The notes: a model not told the origin generated them from the sequence alone. A stretch of 64,000 nucleotides of DNA from Macrophomina tecta (GCA_024180945.1 JAKSGN010000006.1:3348001-3412000); one strand, 5' to 3'; shown: positions 1-12,616, counted from the stretch's first letter. Numbers and translations are program-made.

Positions 1-1908
1 ACCGATGAGACGACCAACGTGGAGCAGATCCCTGCCGTCGTTGTCGCGGCTGACACCGAGCAGGAAAGCGACCGGGTAGAACACGTAGCCTAGGATAAGC
101 TCCAGGGTCAAGTCGTAGTCGCCGTCGAGGTTGATATCTAGAAATGAAAATCAGTATCCGTCTTTCAGTTATTTGGCAGGATCTCTGGACTTACAGCGCC
201 CCCACCAAGTGAGCAGACCATCAATCAGAGCAATCAAGGCGACAATGCAGAGCAAGTTGGCCATAATCATTCCAGCAATCTTAAGGCCGAGCCAAGCACC
301 GTTGGCGAACGCGTGCAGGAAGTTGGCGGCACGGTGCTCGTCATCATCGGGAACGACAACCCGGCCAGCGGTGAGAGTCTCCTCCTCTTCGGGGTAGCGG
401 AGCTTGCTCATCGCGATCGAAGCCGGGATACTCATGACGCAGGAAGAGACAAGAGCCTGAGCGTTGACACCCATGCTGATGTAGGAAACAAGCACGGAAC
501 CGGCAATGGTAGCGAAACCGGAGCACATGACCTGGTGGATCTCGGCCATGGTAAGGTGGGCAACGAAGGGCTTGATAAGCATGGCAGATTCACCCTGACC
601 GATGAAAGGAGAAGCAGCAGCCACAACGGCCTCGGCACCGGAAATGCGCATGCTCCAGAAGAAGAAGGTAGCGAACTTGCCGATGAACCATTGGATGAGG
701 CCGACGTAGTAGAGGAGCTGGACCAGGGAGACGAAGAAGACGATGGCAGGCAGCACGGTGATCAGGAACCAGAAATAGTTCGCAACGATATCGTCCGAGG
801 TCAGGAAAGCGGTACCCTTGTCGGCGAAGCCCAGAAGCTCGCGGGCCAGGGTAGAGACGAAGTTGAAGATATCGCTGCGCAATGGTCAGATTTGGCCTCC
901 AGAACATCGAGCCAGACGGGCAACTTACTATCCGGCAGTGGTGCGCAGCACGAAGAGGGCGATGATGTACTGCATCAGCATGCCGACAATAACGGTGTGC
1001 CAAATGATAGCCTTCCTATTGCGAGAGGTGGCCCACAGGGTGAGGATGAAGATGAGCAGACCCAGAATGCTGATGGCACGGTTGCCCCGGGTGTTGTCGG
1101 CGCTCTCCTCACTGGCAAAAGTGCCAATCATGAACACAGCAAAGACGAGCAGGGCGGCACCCGGGAGCCTCAATTTCTCGGGGATGAGCGCAGTGAAGCG
1201 GACCCCCGTGTGCCTCCAGACGAAGTGCATGGGCTTCGTCACGATGGAGATGGGCACGTGGAAGAAGATGACACGCAGGGTGATGCACAGATAGAACAAG
1301 AACGGAATAATCCAGTTTTTGTCGTTACGGTGCAGGACCAGGCTGGCGATCCACCATCTGTAGTCGAGCCATTGTCAGCCCAAAGCTTCGGCGCGAGACG
1401 CGTCCGCTCGCGAGACCGCGGCGAAATAGTTTTTAGACCGTTGCTGCTCAGACCGCCGACACGCCACCCCACGGCACACACAGAAATTTTTGAAGCGCGC
1501 GAAAATCGAGGAGGCCACATACCCGGTGAAGAACAGCCAGATGAACAGATGGAAAAAAATCCTGTACTTGGCGTAGAAGCGGCCGACGGGGCCGCGCTTC
1601 TTTTCCTCCTCGCCGCGCGCGGTCGTGACCGGGCTGGTGCTGCCCTTCTCGGCATCGTCAATGTCGATAATGCCGCTCTTCTCCATATTCTTCTCGGGCA
1701 CGTGGCGGTGGTGCAGGTCGGATTCGGTGGGAATCCTGGGCGGATCCTGGGTGGTGCCGTTGCTGTAGGCAATCTCGTCCTTGTGGCCCTTCTCGGCAAA
1801 CTCGTCGTGGTGCAGGTGAGGGTGGTGGTGCTCGCGCGACACATCCAGAGCCGGGTCCGCGTTGGGTACCACGTTCGCCTGTGGCGACGAATTGTGCTCG
1901 GCGGCCAT
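1..1908 (-). CDS. Concentrative nucleoside transporter (CNT/NupC family), 3' end beyond window
   Basis: Sodium- or proton-coupled nucleoside uptake at the plasma membrane is the known role of this family. The start codon is at 1908. Exons read on the minus strand are 1908-1478, 1357-929, 874-195 and 137 to past base 1; all joins keep frame. The N-terminus (about 140 residues) is hydrophilic, His-rich and acidic, and is followed by membrane segments. Diagnostic blocks are GADGAA-like 'MRISGAEAVVAAASPFIGQG', 'MCSGFATIAGSVLVSYISMG' and, in the last exon, 'LILGYVFYPVAFLLGV', all typical of the CNT gate and C-terminal core. The last residues visible are about 30 before the usual family end plus tail, so only the C-terminal part is missing. 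No lesions are seen. The family assignment is firm; the substrate is not determined. Confidence 0.9.
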
Positions 1909-4487
1909 TGTGCGGGACTGGGGGCACGCGGGAGTGCTGGGCGGGCGGCGGCGGCGTGGAGAGAGGAGGGGAAGCTGCTGCTGCGAGAGAAGAAGGCCTC
2001 CAGTTCACGTCGCGCAGGCCGGGGCTTTGAGTAAATAGGAAGCAGCGAACGGGCGCGCGACTCGAGCTGATCAGGCCGGTCGACGGGCGCCGCGAGCGCC
2101 GCAGCTATCTCCAAAGCCGCGTACCGGGGGCACACACCCTTGGCAACTGCCGTATCCAGCTAACGTCCGTTACATCGGCCAGAGCGCGCGGCTCACAGGT
2201 CGGTCAACTCCGACCCACTTTGCCTCCAGCTGTTTGTGCGGGCGGCCGTGATTCTGCGAAAACCAACGCCCTTATCAACCCTATCGCGCGCAGCTGTCGC
2301 ACCGGGCCAGCCAGAGCCCCTGGCATCCGGGCCAGCGTCGCCTTGAAGCCCCTCCGCCGCGCGTTGATTTGCCCGAACGCCCTGCCACGATAAAGACGTG
2401 CCGGCGCTGCATCCCCGATGTGGAAAAGATGCGAGTAGCAGTGGCGTCGCTCTCTCCGCGATTCTGGCCCGCGGTATCTTTCCCATCGAGCGAGCCCAGC
2501 GGCCCCAGACACGCTGTCCGTCCTTCTGGAAGCCCGCTGCATGCGATTCCTGCCAGAACCGCTGCTCCCATGTGACGTCCCCAGGCGAGCTCCGATCTGC
2601 GTCCCCGGCAAGCCGGCAATCCTGATTCGCCAGCTGCGAGCTGTCTGTCCCTTCTTGTCCCTTCTCCACGCCTTTTGCTCCAGAGAGGCCGCCGGCCCTC
2701 CCGGTTTCCCCAGAGTCGCAGATGCCCTGGGTTCAAGGGTGCGGAGAAGCAGACGGGAGGGGTCCACTGCAGGCCGATGCCGCTCCATAAAGGGATCGTG
2801 CTCGCGTGCGTGCGAGCGCAGATGCGGCGCGGTCCTCTTGGTCCTGCCGACTCGCTTGATCTGGCGCAGGGTTGCGACTCCTGAGCACACAGCTGAGGAA
2901 ATCATCCGCTCTCTGCTATCGCTGGAGCACACCGGATGGCGCCGACGAAACGCTTCGCTGTTTGTTCTCGCTCGTGTCTATTTCAATTGCCGTGGGCCAA
3001 GATAAGTGAGGAGCCTTCGCTTGGCCACCGAGAGACGAGAGATTGGCGCCCCGGCTCCGGAACTATCCTATCTACTCACCGCGCAACATAATGACATTTC
3101 GAACACCTTTCGCGACCCCGGCTTATTTTACCCACGTGGAGGGTCCGGCGGCGCAATACGCACGTACGTCTGGAAAGGCTGGGCCAGCAGCTGTGAAAGC
3201 TTAACCGTGTGAACAGAGCGAACGCACAAGCGTCAAACCATACTTGCCGCCAGCAAATCTCCGCCTTCACCATTGCGCTGACTCGGCTTTGCCACTGTCA
3301 ATCGCCGAGCATATGCGCTGGGAAGCAAGTCGCGCCGAGCTTCCTTCTCTCACACTTCCCTTCATCTTCTTCTTGCATGGATAGTGCCCCATAGCTATTG
3401 ACCGCCGGCAACTTCAAAGACCGAGGCTCTCAGAGCCCTATTGATCCACCTCATACGTTTCAGGCGCGCCGACAGTAAGCTTACTGGGCAACAAGAGACA
3501 GGCCCCCCCTCCTTTCTCCCCCCCACCCCCAAAACAACTTCCTCTGCATGTCTCGCTTAATTATGCTTTGATCCGGACGCGCTGTCTCGGTCTTCTTACT
3601 CCAACGAGATTCCGCACCTGATCACACCCGGCCTCCTTTTGGCCGCGGACCGTGTCGAAGCTGAACTTTATTTCAACTGCTGTCTTTTCCCTCAATCCAT
3701 GAAGACGCCAAACTCCTGCGCGGTCCTCCCTACGGCCTGTAATCTGGGATCTAGAATAGACCTGAAATTGATATTGGAAACTGCGATTGATTCATGTCAC
3801 AGCTTGTGCTCTTCTCCTCTCCGGTCCGAAAGGAAGGAACCTTAACGCCGGTAAGCATATATACCACCAATGCGTGTGACATTCCGCGAAGACTCCGAAC
3901 CAGCCCTCCAGGTAAATTCAAGAATGCAGCAGTCTGTGCTCGACTGGCTTGGATGACTGCACAGTTTTTTCGCAAGGCTGACATTAAAAGCACGAGCTAC
4001 ACGATGAAGCTGGCTCACCGAGTTTTTATTGATACATGTTAACTGATGTCCCGTTGCGCCACGAGTCCCACTAGATTTTCAACGAACGAGAGGCCTTACG
4101 CAGATATTCAATTGTAGAGGGATACCCGCTTGACCTCTGGCTGCAGCAGTAGTTTAGAATCGCACGACCTGCTCCTCTTAGCAATCGGAATGATACCGTT
4201 GAAGCCACGGAAGGGGCTGTGCCTTAGATGCAGATGAGAACTTAATTGTAGTTTGCATTCGGAGAGGGGCCTCACCTGTCCGCGCGAGGGCGCCTTCTTC
4301 CGCGGAACAGCCTGCCCCGAGATCTCGAGGGACGTCAACATTGCCTTGTCATTAGCCAGAAAAAGCAATCCCACGAACCAATAGCCCATTCGCGGCATCT
4401 TAATTCGCGGAGTGCGCCATCGCATCTGAGCTGAGACGGAAACAGTGCCTGAGGCTCACAACCCGCGCGCGGTAGATAGCCCCGCAA

Positions 4488-4495
4488 TGACGTCA
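4488..4495. promoter_or_regulatory. CRE-like palindrome TGACGTCA
   Basis: Perfect 8-base palindrome matching the binding site of fungal CREB/ATF bZIP factors. It lies beyond the 3' end of the RTC3-like gene and 2.6 kb from the CNT start, so no target gene is obvious and it may be chance. Confidence 0.2.
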
Positions 4496-4544
4496 CTTTT
4501 TGCAAATCACCCGTCCCGCCTGGGAGCTGAAGAGCAGCGGCGGG

Positions 4545-4566
4545 GCAGCAGCAGCAGCAGCAGCAG
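4545..4566. repeat. (GCA)n trinucleotide microsatellite
   Basis: Seven tandem GCA units followed by CAT/CAC-rich sequence. It lies outside any supported gene. Confidence 0.8.
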
Positions 4567-4904
4567 TAGTATCATCACCACCACCATCCATCAGCCCTTC
4601 CATGCGCTCACGCGAACGTCAGATAATCAGAGAACGCTGCTTGTTGTTTCGTAGACAATCATGCCATTCGTGCTGTCTCATGAGAAAGACTCTAAGCTAT
4701 GTCGAATGCTACAAGCGCACCCCCGCAGCCACCGAAACCATATCGGTGCCTCCGCGGCGGGGTAGCAACGGCTTGGTTTTCCTTCGCCGTCTCCAAGCCG
4801 GCGCATTCCTTTCATCGATGCAATAGAAAATAGAAGACGAAATGAAATCCCGTCCCTTTCGCCCTTTGGGTATCTGAATGATGCCGCGCCGAAAGTCTGG
4901 CTCT

Positions 4905-5465
4905 TTACACGCCGTAGCCGTGGGCCACGCTGGGGCCAGACGTGATGTTCCTGTCGCCCTGGCGGCCGCTCTCCTGTTGTGCACGCGAAAATGTTAGCTA
5001 CCATGCTCGTGTTGAGATGATGGAGATGGTGGGGAGGCCATTGACGTACCTCTGACGATTGGACCTCGCCCTTCTCGAGGATCTGCTTCACGACCTCGTC
5101 TTCGTTGTGCGAGCCGAACTCGTTGTCGAGCGCGGCGTTCGAGGCGGCGTCGAGGACACCCTGGTTGCCGTGCCTGTGCCGGGGAAGAAAAAGTCAGCCC
5201 GACTGTACGTCACTCGTTGTGATAGTGCGCCTAGTAACTTGGGCCCGATGCTCGCGGATGGTGTCGCGTGCGTGCGGGGTGCATAGCGGGATAGAGCTTA
5301 CTTGTGGGTGACGAAGATCTTCCAGCCATTCACGACCTGCGCGAGCGGGATGGACCTGTCGGCCTTCCAGTCCTGAACGGCCTTGTGCGAGTCGACGAAG
5401 ATGATGAAGTCATCCTCCTTGCCCTTGAAGTGGACCTTGGTCTGCTGTTCGGCACCGCGAGGCAT
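4905..5465 (-). CDS. rtc3: RTC3-like protein, SBDS N-terminal-domain family (DUF1960)
   Basis: Small single-domain protein of 118 residues, close to yeast Rtc3 (about 111). Start at 5465; exons 5465-5302, 5173-5050 and 4973-4905, stop TAA at 4905-4907; the joins are in phase (lengths 164, 124, 69). The SBDS-like fold is recognised by 'KVHFKGKEDDFIIFVD', the 'WKADRSIPLAQVV' block, 'FVTHKHGNQGVLDAAS' across the first splice, and a C-terminal acidic helix 'EDEVVKQILEKGEVQ'. The protein ends in a Gly-rich tail. In yeast Rtc3 is linked to RNA metabolism and stress; it is not the ribosome-maturation factor Sdo1, which is longer. Intact, and probably a conserved cytosolic protein. Confidence 0.88.
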
Positions 5466-6197
5466 TGTGGATGTGTTGTGGTGAAAAGGGAGAGATGTTG
5501 TAGACGGAGCTTGAGGTGTTGTGTGGTTGCGCTTTGTGGATTGCTGCAGATATGAAGTGCAAAGTATATGCAAGCAGTTTTGACGGGATGGGTGAGGGGT
5601 TTTGTAGCACAGCGTCGGGGCTGGCGACGTCATAGGAGCCACGCACGGAGCACCTTCCCCTGCCTTGCTCCTGATCGCAAGACCTGGCCTCCCGCCCAGC
5701 CTGCCCCGCCGTCGATGCATCTTTCCATACCTTTCTGCTGCATCACGTCAACGCTCAATCTGTGCGCAATCGCCCAGTCTCCACCGTCCCTCCGCTCGGG
5801 CACATCCGATCTTAACGTGACGGCGCAGGTTAAGATTGTACTACAACTTTCTATCCAATGCATTTCTTGCACAAGGGAAGAGCGAAGAGAGTCTGGCCTC
5901 ACTTGCACAAGCCTGTGCGCCATAAGAGCCCCTCCAACGATCCCCACGGGTACCTTGCATGCCTCTTGCGCAATGTCCCGTCCGCACCGCCCCAAGGAAG
6001 CCTGTCACCCTTAAAAGCGACACGAGCGCGATCGGCGCCGCAAGGCTCCTCAATGCACCACTCTGGCCCCACGGCCAACGAAGCGTCCAAGCCTTGTCTC
6101 CAAACTGCCTCCTGTGCCAAGCCCCACGAACTGCCAATGATATCATATTCCAAAACGCCTTAGCCATGCCCAAAAATAACTTTCATTACTGTACTGT
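5466..6197. other. RTC3 upstream region / RhoGEF 3' flank
   Basis: About 730 bases between the RTC3 start and the RhoGEF stop. Short overlapping frames only; no RNA gene or repeat recognised. It must hold the RTC3 promoter and the RhoGEF 3' UTR. Confidence 0.4.
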
Positions 6198-9100
6198 TCA
6201 AGGAGTCGAGGTTGAAGTGGATGCCCCGGAGGAGGCCGGGGCTCCCTTGTTGCTGTCATTTCGTATCGTCCAGAATTTGAAGAGCCTCGTCCGCGGCTTG
6301 ATGAATCTCTTGAGAGGGGAGCTGATCGGAGTGGTGTCCTTACAGGGCGGATGCAGGGCGATGGAAAATTTTTCCGGTGTAGCCATTTCCTTGACATTGA
6401 TCTGCTTGGGCAAATCCATAGTAGACTTCTCGACCAGCGCTGGCAAAGAGAGCTTCTTCTTGAGCGTGAAAGATGGAGGTCGTGGAGAAGGGGACAGACT
6501 CATCGCGCGCGGCAAGACGCCAGGAGCAATGGTCCAGTCCCCTGCTCTATCCGACAAGTAGGTCCTGTTGCTACGCCTTCGAGCCTTGTTGCCGTTGAGG
6601 GGCGTGACAAGCTCGAAGTCTGCAGGAAGGAAAGCCCCTGGTGCGCTATGGAAGTCAACCTTGATACCTGGAGCAGATACAGACTTTCGCATGGCAGACG
6701 GAGGTGTCTTCCTCCGGGGTCTTGATCTTCCCCCTTCTTCTCTACGAAGCTGGCTGAGACTTGCAAAGCTGCCGGAGCGCTTCGAGAAGTCCGACCGTCT
6801 GGAGAAATTGCTAGTGATACTGGCCATACTCAGCTTCCGCATGACCGAGTTCGCAGAAGCCCGGATGGGATTGTCAGCCCGCCTTGGGCCCATCCCAGGG
6901 AAAGGTAGTGTGTCTTTCGTCCAAACATCACTGATGGATGTCTCCAGACGTATCCGTTCTCCTCGGCGTGGAGCAAGTGTGGGAACGGTGGCTGCAGAAG
7001 ACGAGAGCTGAGACTGAGAGCGCCCGATAGGGAAGGAGGCCATAGAATGTGCCGAATCTGTTTTCTTTTGGGCTTGCGTATTCTTGATGATTACCTGCTG
7101 AGGGTGGACTCTAGGTCCTAATGTTGCTGCTCGGCGGATTGAGAGTCTGCGCGTAAGATTTGCCTGCTGACCAAAGCTGGTGCCCATGCTCTTAAGATCT
7201 AGGGAAAGTGAGGAGAACATATCTTGTACGCTGCTCCTACCTTCCACGAGATCTCTATTTTCAGCGGCGATGCGGGAGCGAATGCCGGTCTTCCAAACCT
7301 CTTCTTCCTCTGCTGAACAAGCACTGAGGATTATTTCATACAGGCGTTGGCCTGATTCAAATACAAGTTTCCATGTGAAAGGCACAGTATGGCATTGTAA
7401 GCCTCGTCCGTTGTCCGCTGACTCGACGTTTCCGTTTACCAAAGTGATCGTCGCTAAAACTTTGTAGTTTGAAGAGCCCTTGTCTGCAAATGCAAGTAGC
7501 AAACAAGATTTGAAGAGAATACAGATCATGTATTTCCCTTCAATGCGCTCATTGGTTTGGTAGGTGACGTGAAGTACACCGCAAAGTGAAACATGCCCGA
7601 GCAGTCTTGTTAGCAGCGCTCGCGGTAGGCTTTGGTTTTCAGGAAACACAAGACGGTCTTGTAGAAGCCACGTGGTCTCGATCAGCTTTCTTGTTACCGG
7701 GTCGTCTTTAGCGTTGTTGATCTCTTGATTGGCATCCTTCAAACGGTAATAGGCCTTTTCCAATTCTCCATGAGCGACTGGGTCATCCGCAACCGGAGTA
7801 TGTTTGAGCAAATCAGCGAAGAACAGCGGATATTTGGATGGGCGCTGAATTGGCTTGATCAAGAGATCAGCCAAAGTGAGTCCTTTTCTACCACTCGTAT
7901 CCTTTTTGCTGTCGGAGACAACAGCGCGTGACAACGCCTCGATACCCCTCTCGTAATCTTGCCATGCGGATATTGTCCGATGCGATGACTCCAGCTCATC
8001 ACTGACAGACTCAAATTGTGCACTGTACTCCTCATATGTAAAGAACCTTTTCAGATATCTTTCGAACAGCCTCGCGATGTCTGCGACCGTTTCCGTGTCC
8101 GCAGTCAAAGCAACCGGGGTGGGCTCTTCCGACTTGCCGAGGTCAAACGAGTGGCGTTGTTGTCGGCGGTTGACTGCAAGTGCTGCAACACGTCCCGGCA
8201 CAATGTCCACACTGTGCCACCTGGAATGTTTTGTTTTCGGAGCTCGCGGACTGTTCCAGACATCGTCGTGCGTGTATTCCGAATTGGGTACGATGCTGTG
8301 CAGTTCGCCCAAGAGATCCTCGTGCAGTTGAAGGATTTGTGAGACATTTCGGTGAATTGCAGTTCTTGTCTGGTTCGGTACAGTTGGCACAGATGTGAGA
8401 ACCGAAAAGTAAACCTTCAAGGGTACATCAGTAATCTGCCGCACGACATACATGTCTCTGGGCGCTTACGTTGATTAGGACCTTAAGGTCCCCGATATAT
8501 CCTTCCTCCGACGCTATTATCTCTTCCAAGATCCGTCTTCTTTGCTTTGCTCGTTCCCACGCTCGCTCATCCATGACTGGCGTAATGGCGGAGTAGGCGG
8601 AGTCAACGACGAGTCTTGCATCAGATACCGCGCTCCCTCGATGTGCATGGCTGGTTTGACTCCGCTTCGTTCCAAACCTGGTCAGAGGAGCGATACTGGT
8701 ACTAGCCAGGGTGATTGAGGCTGATTTGACTGCCGTCACGAACGCAAGAGAAGATGTGAGCGAAGCTGACTTCTTATGGCCTTCGCGCTTAAATGTGCGG
8801 TCGGCACTTAGCCGTTGGTGCTCTGTCGCGGAGCCATCTACCGTCCAGCGCTCGGGGCGTGCTGCAAGGTTTTCGTGACGATGTCTGTTGCGACGTCGAA
8901 GGGTACTTACCCATCTCTTGAATGGCGCTGCTTTCTCATTCGTGTTTATTGCTGATGTAGCAGCTGGTGCCATTGAGTCGGATGGCGAATTCTTCCGTGA
9001 ACGCGGTTCAGCGCTTGGGACGTCAACTGTAATGCTGTACATGTGCAAAGCTTCGGGGAGCTCGATGGGCCAGCTGATGGGATCGGAGTCGGAGAAAATG

Positions 9101-9558
9101 TCGTCTTGGATCGTGGGGATTGATTCCTGGAAGGTCGAGACTGACGACCAGGAGACTTCATCCGATTCCGGAACATAGATCGAGTCTGTGGTCTCCTTGA
9201 AGACCTCACGGACGTTCGGCGACGGAGGAAGGGGGATGTTAGAAACCCAAGAGATATTCTCGAGGGAACAGTCCGTCTGCGTTTCGACGGTTGTAACGGG
9301 TATCGAGTGATCAGCGATCAGATCCAGCAACGACCGGGAATGAAGCTTTGGAGGGCCATTCTCGTTCGCCTTGAACCAGGGTCCAGTCTTGATCGAGGTC
9401 AAAGAGATAAGTGAGGTAGCAGATACATTGCTATCTTTACAACGACGAACGGTGTTGACGGAGCGGTTGGAAAGAGGTGTGACCGGGCGCAAGTACGGCG
9501 TTTCGCTGAAAGACCGCTTGAGCGGACTCTGCGCGGGGACCGAGAGGATGTATGTCAT
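6198..9558 (-). CDS. Rho guanine nucleotide exchange factor with DH-PH module
   Basis: Predicted 1101-residue activator of a Rho-family GTPase (Rho1 or Cdc42 class) in polarity or cell-wall signalling. Start at 9558; exons 9558-8470 and 8414-6198 with one 55-base intron (GTAAGC...TTGAAG) that interrupts helix 1 of the DH domain in phase 0. The first 335 residues are Ser-rich and disordered. The DH domain runs from about 340 ('RRRILEEIIASEEGYIGDLK') to about 590 and contains the conserved 'LLIKPIQRPSKYPLFF' helix. A PH-like domain follows to about 740 ('WKLVFESGQRLYEIILSA'), then a basic Ser/Arg-rich tail of some 350 residues. A GTAAGT near 8903 lies inside a conserved Trp-rich block and is read through. 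Which GTPase it activates cannot be told. Confidence 0.88.
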
Positions 9559-10305
9559 GATTGGAGGTAGCCAAAGCTCGACGAATCACAGACGGAGCAT
9601 TTGGGTTGGGCGAGCCATGAGAGATAAAAAGCTGATGTGACTTGAAGGGACGGTTGCATGGCGGTGCGGCAAGCTCAACGAGAGGCGAAAAGAAAAGGAA
9701 GGAAAGCGCCCTCGAAGCCAGCGAGGGGATTTACTGCGAAGAAGGAGCACGTTACTGAGAAACACTGGCAAGCAGCTCTCTCAATATAGACCGGCCCGCC
9801 ATTCGTGGAGTCAACAGGAATGCGGAGGTACATGGTTCCTAGAGAGCCGGTCAGCTGCAGTTGACGAAAGCAGCTGGCGTAATATCAGATAGATCAGATC
9901 TCGCGGATTGTTGCCGCGACAGTCGTTGAGAGGTCCACTTCAGCGAGGTGCAATAAATGTAGGGACGGCGCACGGGCGCATTTGTCTCACAGCCTTGGCG
10001 TCTATGGGTGGGTGAAATGATAGCAATTAACGCCTATACGAGTTAGGTGGCGTGGTGTTGGAGGAAACGAGAAAGCGAGTCAGCCGCTGGCGAACGAGCA
10101 ACAGGGCTGACGCGCGTAAACTTCGGTCGCAGTCACTTCCCCGCCATCGTGCCAGGCGGGAGCTTTGGCGCATCGCGTTGCCTTCTGGAGTTCGAAAGAG
10201 CTCACACCTAAGCTCGAGAAACCACGCTCGTGCCAACATCCCGGTTCCAGCTGCTTCTGCTTTTCACTACTTAACCGACTTCTTGCGAAACCGACCTACA
10301 AATCG
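9559..10305. promoter_or_regulatory. Divergent promoter region, RhoGEF / NAS2
   Basis: The 747 bases between two divergently read start codons. No repeat or RNA gene is evident; no specific binding site was identified with confidence. Confidence 0.5.
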
Positions 10306-11178
10306 ATGGGACTCCACATGGACGACTTGCACACTCCGTCGGTGGCCGCTGGCCCCACCAGCCGCGTCTCTAACGGAGTGGCGAAGGAGGACATGTCGCT
10401 CACCGAGTTGATGGCAGAGAAGGACCGCGTTCAAAGCGAGCTGTCAGCTCTCAGCTCTGTTCTTGATTCCGTACGTCACTTCTTCCCCCATCGAGAAGCC
10501 TGCTGATCAAGCTTGCCCACGCTTAGCATGGCGTGAACATGAGGACCAGCCTGACCACCTTCGATGGCTACCCGAGAGACGACATCGATATCGCGCAAAG
10601 TAGTAGTCCTACTCTCCCATCGTTACCGCAAGCCTAACCTGCTTCCGTCAGTTCGTACCACACGCGCCCGGATAATACACCTCCAGAACGACCTGAAGGG
10701 ACTCTACGACAGGATTGAGAAGGCGTTGCACGCGCATCATGCATCTCTGAGAGAAGCAGCCGAAGCCGCCAGTGCCGCAGGTACAACAGGCACTGCGGGC
10801 GCCGCAGGCTCCAGCTCCACGGATGATGCGGCACTACTGGCGCCTTTCGCGAGGGTCAATGACGTGGTGTCGGGCAGCCCAGCGGACAATGCAGGCCTGA
10901 AAGCGGGCGACAAGATCTTGAAGTTTGGCGAAGTTAACTGGATGAACCACGAGAAGCTCAGCAAGCTGGCGGAGACGGTCGCGCAGAATGTCGAGGTGAG
11001 TTGTTATGGCAGAAAATTCTGTTGCATCAGTCGGCGACTGACGGAACGGATGCAGAGGCCGATATCCATTCGGGTGGCCAGGGACGGCGAGAGCTCCGCG
11101 CAGCTAGACCTGCAACTAACACCGAGGCGCAACTGGGGCGGCAGAGGGATGTTGGGCTGCCATCTGCTGCCGCTGTAA
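10306..11178 (+). CDS. nas2: 26S proteasome assembly chaperone Nas2 (PSMD9/p27)
   Basis: Chaperone that binds the Rpt5 ATPase tail during assembly of the 19S base. Exons 10306-10470, 10527-10599, 10652-10995 and 11056-11178 give 234 residues, the usual family size. An N-terminal helical region includes 'RTSLTTFDGYPRDDIDIAQ' and 'IRTTRARIIHLQNDLKGLYD', hallmarks of Nas2. A PDZ domain follows with 'SPADNAGLKAGDKILKFG' and ends in a strand built from the last exon ('ISIRVARDG'). A Gly/Ala/Thr-rich linker separates the two parts. The second Met (10318) is an alternative start. Head-to-head with the RhoGEF gene. Intact. Confidence 0.92.
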
Positions 11179-11679
11179 AGGGCGCGCATACGCAGTGGCG
11201 CTGGGCAGAGGGCGGCTTCGTGGCAAGGGAGGAATGGGCAGTGTACTATTATGAATTATGGCGCGGAAACGCATCTCGAATTGGCGTGGGCTGGGCAGAC
11301 ATCAAGCAGGCTGCTGCGATCGCCTGCTGCCTTGCCAACGCAATCGGCAGCCTGCGTCTTGGCGGAATTTTCTTGATGTAAATCGACGTAAATCACGTGC
11401 ACAGCGCGCTAGCTGAGAGCAAAGGCTGATCACCGACCCTCACAACAAATCTTCCGACCACCTCACTCCCACCCTGCTCTTTTGCCCCACGACCTTCCTC
11501 GAGGCGCTGCATTCAGTCACCGTCCTCGCTTTCCGCGTAAGCCTTTCTTGACACCCTGCGACTGCCCGTGCCCACTCTGCAGCACGGCCTACAAAAGAAA
11601 ATCCCACTAACCGGGCCCCGCCTTCAGTCCCAAACAACCGACATCAACTACACAACCCCGCCACATCCTCACACACACC
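11179..11679. promoter_or_regulatory. Upstream region of the Ran gene
   Basis: About 500 bases with C- and T-rich stretches just before the start codon (for example ACACACACC at 11671-11679), common in strongly expressed fungal genes. No other feature seen. Confidence 0.45.
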
Positions 11680-12616
11680 ATGGCCGACGCTCAGGCTCCT
11701 CCCACCTTCAAGCTGGTTCTCGTCGGTGACGGTGGTACCGGAAAGGCAAGTTCAGCGAATCCTCGCGTGCTGGCGACCGCCGCCGCCGGTGTTGCGTCAT
11801 GCCAACGCGCCAACCCCTCAAAAACCTTTGCAACACGTTTTGCTGACAATCTCTGTCTATAGACCACCTTTGTCAAGCGTCACTTGACTGGCGAGTTCGA
11901 GAAGAAGTACATCGCCACCCTCGGTGTCGAGGTCCACCCGCTTGGCTTCACCACCGTACGCACCCCCTAGCGCCTAATAGCGATTTCGTGCGAGCGGATA
12001 CTTACCAATGGACAGAACCTGGGCGCTATCCAGTTTGACGTCTGGGACACTGCCGGTCAGGAGAAGTTCGGTGGTCTGCGCGATGGCTACTACATCAACG
12101 GCCAGTGCGGTATCATCATGTTCGACGTGACCTCGCGTATTACCTACAAGAACGTCCCCAACTGGCACCGTAAGTTCCCGCGACCCTAGGAGTCCAAGTC
12201 GAATGTGATGCTGAAGCCCTGCAGGCGATCTCGTCCGTGTCTGCGAGAACATCCCGATCGTCCTCACCGGTAACAAGGTCGACGTGAAGGAGCGCAAGGT
12301 TAAGGCTAAGACCATCACCTTCCACCGCAAGAAGAACCTCCAGTACTACGATATCTCTGCCAAGTCCAACTACAACTTCGAGAAGCCCTTCCTCTGGCTC
12401 GCTAGGAAGCTCGTCGGCAACCAGACCCTGGTACGTAATTTGGCCAACCAGCATCCGGGAGATGCGCTGACTCGATAATCACAGGAATTCGTTGCCGCTC
12501 CCGCGCTCGCTCCCCCGGAGGTCCAGGTCGACCAGGCCGTTCTGGAACAGTACCAGAAGGAGATGGAGGCGGCTTCCAACATGCCCCTCCCCGACGAGGA
12601 GGACGCCGATTTGTAG
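11680..12616 (+). CDS. gsp1: GTP-binding nuclear protein Ran/Gsp1/Spi1
   Basis: Small GTPase driving nucleocytoplasmic transport and spindle assembly. Exons 11680-11745, 11863-11955, 12016-12169, 12225-12430 and 12485-12616 give exactly 216 residues, as in yeast and human Ran. Visible motifs: P-loop 'GDGGTGKTT' (split by intron 1), switch I '[12 protein letters not shown]', switch II '[17 protein letters not shown]', 'TGNKVDVK', '[13 protein letters not shown]' and the acidic C-terminus ending 'DEEDADL'. Intron 1 starts with GC rather than GT (AAG/GCAAGT at 11746); no GT in reach keeps the P-loop intact, so this is a real GC-AG intron. The other introns are GT-AG. Confidence 0.97.

Larger units (their letters stand above)
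1909..4904. other. Long intergenic region upstream of the CNT gene
   Basis: About 3 kb without a supportable gene. Open frames of 60-240 codons occur on both strands but overlap each other, lack introns and show no family motif. The stretch holds pyrimidine-rich tracts (for example near 3508-3535), a GCA microsatellite at 4545-4566 and a palindromic TGACGTCA at 4488-4495 that resembles a CRE/ATF site. It probably contains the CNT promoter and 5' leader. Confidence 0.5.

Noticed and set aside
313..2034. 573-codon plus-strand open frame
   Set aside because: It is the antisense shadow of the CNT transporter exons, is rich in Glu/Gly/His/Asp as expected from reversed hydrophobic codons, and has no motif.
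2193..2932. Overlapping minus-strand frames of 150-240 codons
   Set aside because: Three frames are open at once in GC-rich DNA, basic low-complexity products, no introns and no family features.
8895..8990. Possible intron with GTAAGT donor in the RhoGEF first exon
   Set aside because: The frame reads through with a conserved Trp/Arg-rich block and no stop, so no intron is needed.
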